Source: JBFELU01 sp041551965 (lineage in GTDB: Bacteria; Actinomycetota; Acidimicrobiia; Spongiisociales; UBA11373). Taken from it: DNA of 12,509 nucleotides. Shown here in pieces: positions 12,305 to 12,509 of the stretch. The position numbers and the translations under genes are program-made. The notes under the pieces are model-generated. The model was given only the letters and a program-made list of their open reading frames with translations. It did no database searches and was not told the origin of the DNA. Every line of letters starts with the position of its first letter. Positions within the stretch are counted from its first letter, which is position 1. The stretch spans positions 1-12,509 of the forward strand of contig JBFELU010000073.1 in the NCBI GenBank assembly GCA_041551965.1, read 5' to 3'.

Positions 12305-12509
12305 CTATTCGCCGAACAAACCGCCGAAGTCGCCTTCGCCGGCCCGCAGGCCCTCGAGGATGAACTGGCCGATGATGTTGTCGGCGGCCACATCGAGGTT
12401 GCCGATGCGGTCGGCGACGAGCTGACCCATCTCCTCGTCGGCGCAGCCGAGTTCGGTGGCCCGCGTTTCGAGCGCCTCACCTTCCGTCTCGAGATCGGCG
12501 AAGGCCTCC
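12305..12509 (-). CDS. 3' end of a paralogue of the small lipoprotein (5' part outside window)
   Basis: The minus-strand frame ending in TAG at 12305-12307 is open to the right edge and gives the last 67 residues of a protein, an acidic helical sequence. Residues 5-22 of the visible part (DLETEGEALETRATELGC) share D-L-x3-G-x-A-L-E-x2-A-x3-G-C with the lipoprotein downstream, 9 identities in 18 positions with no gap. Weaker similarity follows (V, G-x-L, hydrophobic heptads). The C-terminus is Gly-rich (AGEGDFGGLFGE). It is probably also secreted, but the N-terminus is not visible. The 13-base-plus hairpin downstream would separate its transcript from the next gene. Function unknown. Confidence 0.7.
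   Translation of the reverse strand, partial: EAFADLETEGEALETRATELGCADEEMGQLVADRIGNLDVAADNIIGQFILEGLRAGEGDFGGLFGE

Noticed and set aside
1..12509. CRISPR array, tRNA/rRNA genes, insertion sequences, prophage or attachment sites
   Set aside because: No direct-repeat array, tRNA cloverleaf, transposase or integrase frame, or composition break was seen; coding genes fill almost the whole window.

Overview
The window is a G+C-rich stretch (about two thirds or more G+C by eye) of ordinary, densely packed bacterial chromosome. It probably comes from an actinobacterium, perhaps a little-studied lineage such as Acidimicrobiia. That placement is inference. It rests on the base composition, near-universal TANNNT hexamers just upstream of start codons (leaderless or near-leaderless mRNAs), frequent GTG starts, a MurA with Asp in place of the catalytic Cys as in mycobacteria, and a polyphosphate kinase joined to a MutT-like Nudix domain (in Mycobacterium tuberculosis ppk1 and mutT1 are neighbours). 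I see no tRNA, rRNA, CRISPR array, insertion sequence, prophage or defence island, and no gap between genes longer than about 80 bases.

Layout, left to right. The 5' part of a cysteine desulfurase (minus, runs off the left edge) lies downstream of a membrane-anchored alpha/beta-hydrolase (minus) whose nucleophile serine is replaced by glycine. Divergent from that hydrolase is a small SRPBCC-fold protein (plus). It converges with a two-gene minus-strand operon, meaB then an enoyl-CoA hydratase. meaB diverges, across only 37 bases, from a class II glycerate 2-kinase (plus). The kinase converges with a minus-strand block read murA, a translationally coupled nucleotidyltransferase-like gene, and a NifU C-terminal-domain iron-sulfur scaffold. 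murA diverges from rpiB (plus), which is followed by ppk1 fused to Nudix. That fusion gene overlaps a convergent, catalytically intact alpha/beta-hydrolase (minus). The hydrolase diverges, through overlapping -10 boxes, from the 6-phosphogluconolactonase gene pgl (plus). pgl converges with a small lipoprotein gene (minus), and the right edge holds the 3' end of a paralogue of that lipoprotein.

Functionally this is housekeeping metabolism: sulfur mobilisation and Fe-S assembly (cysteine desulfurase, Nfu), the pentose-phosphate pathway (rpiB, pgl), peptidoglycan synthesis (murA), acyl-CoA and methylmalonyl-CoA metabolism (meaB, enoyl-CoA hydratase), glycerate entry into glycolysis, and polyphosphate and nucleotide homeostasis (PPK1-Nudix). 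The most notable items are the PPK1-Nudix fusion, the Ser-to-Gly hydrolase, the consistent leaderless-promoter architecture with overlapping divergent -10 elements, the murA-coupled nucleotidyltransferase, and the pair of related small secreted proteins at the right edge.
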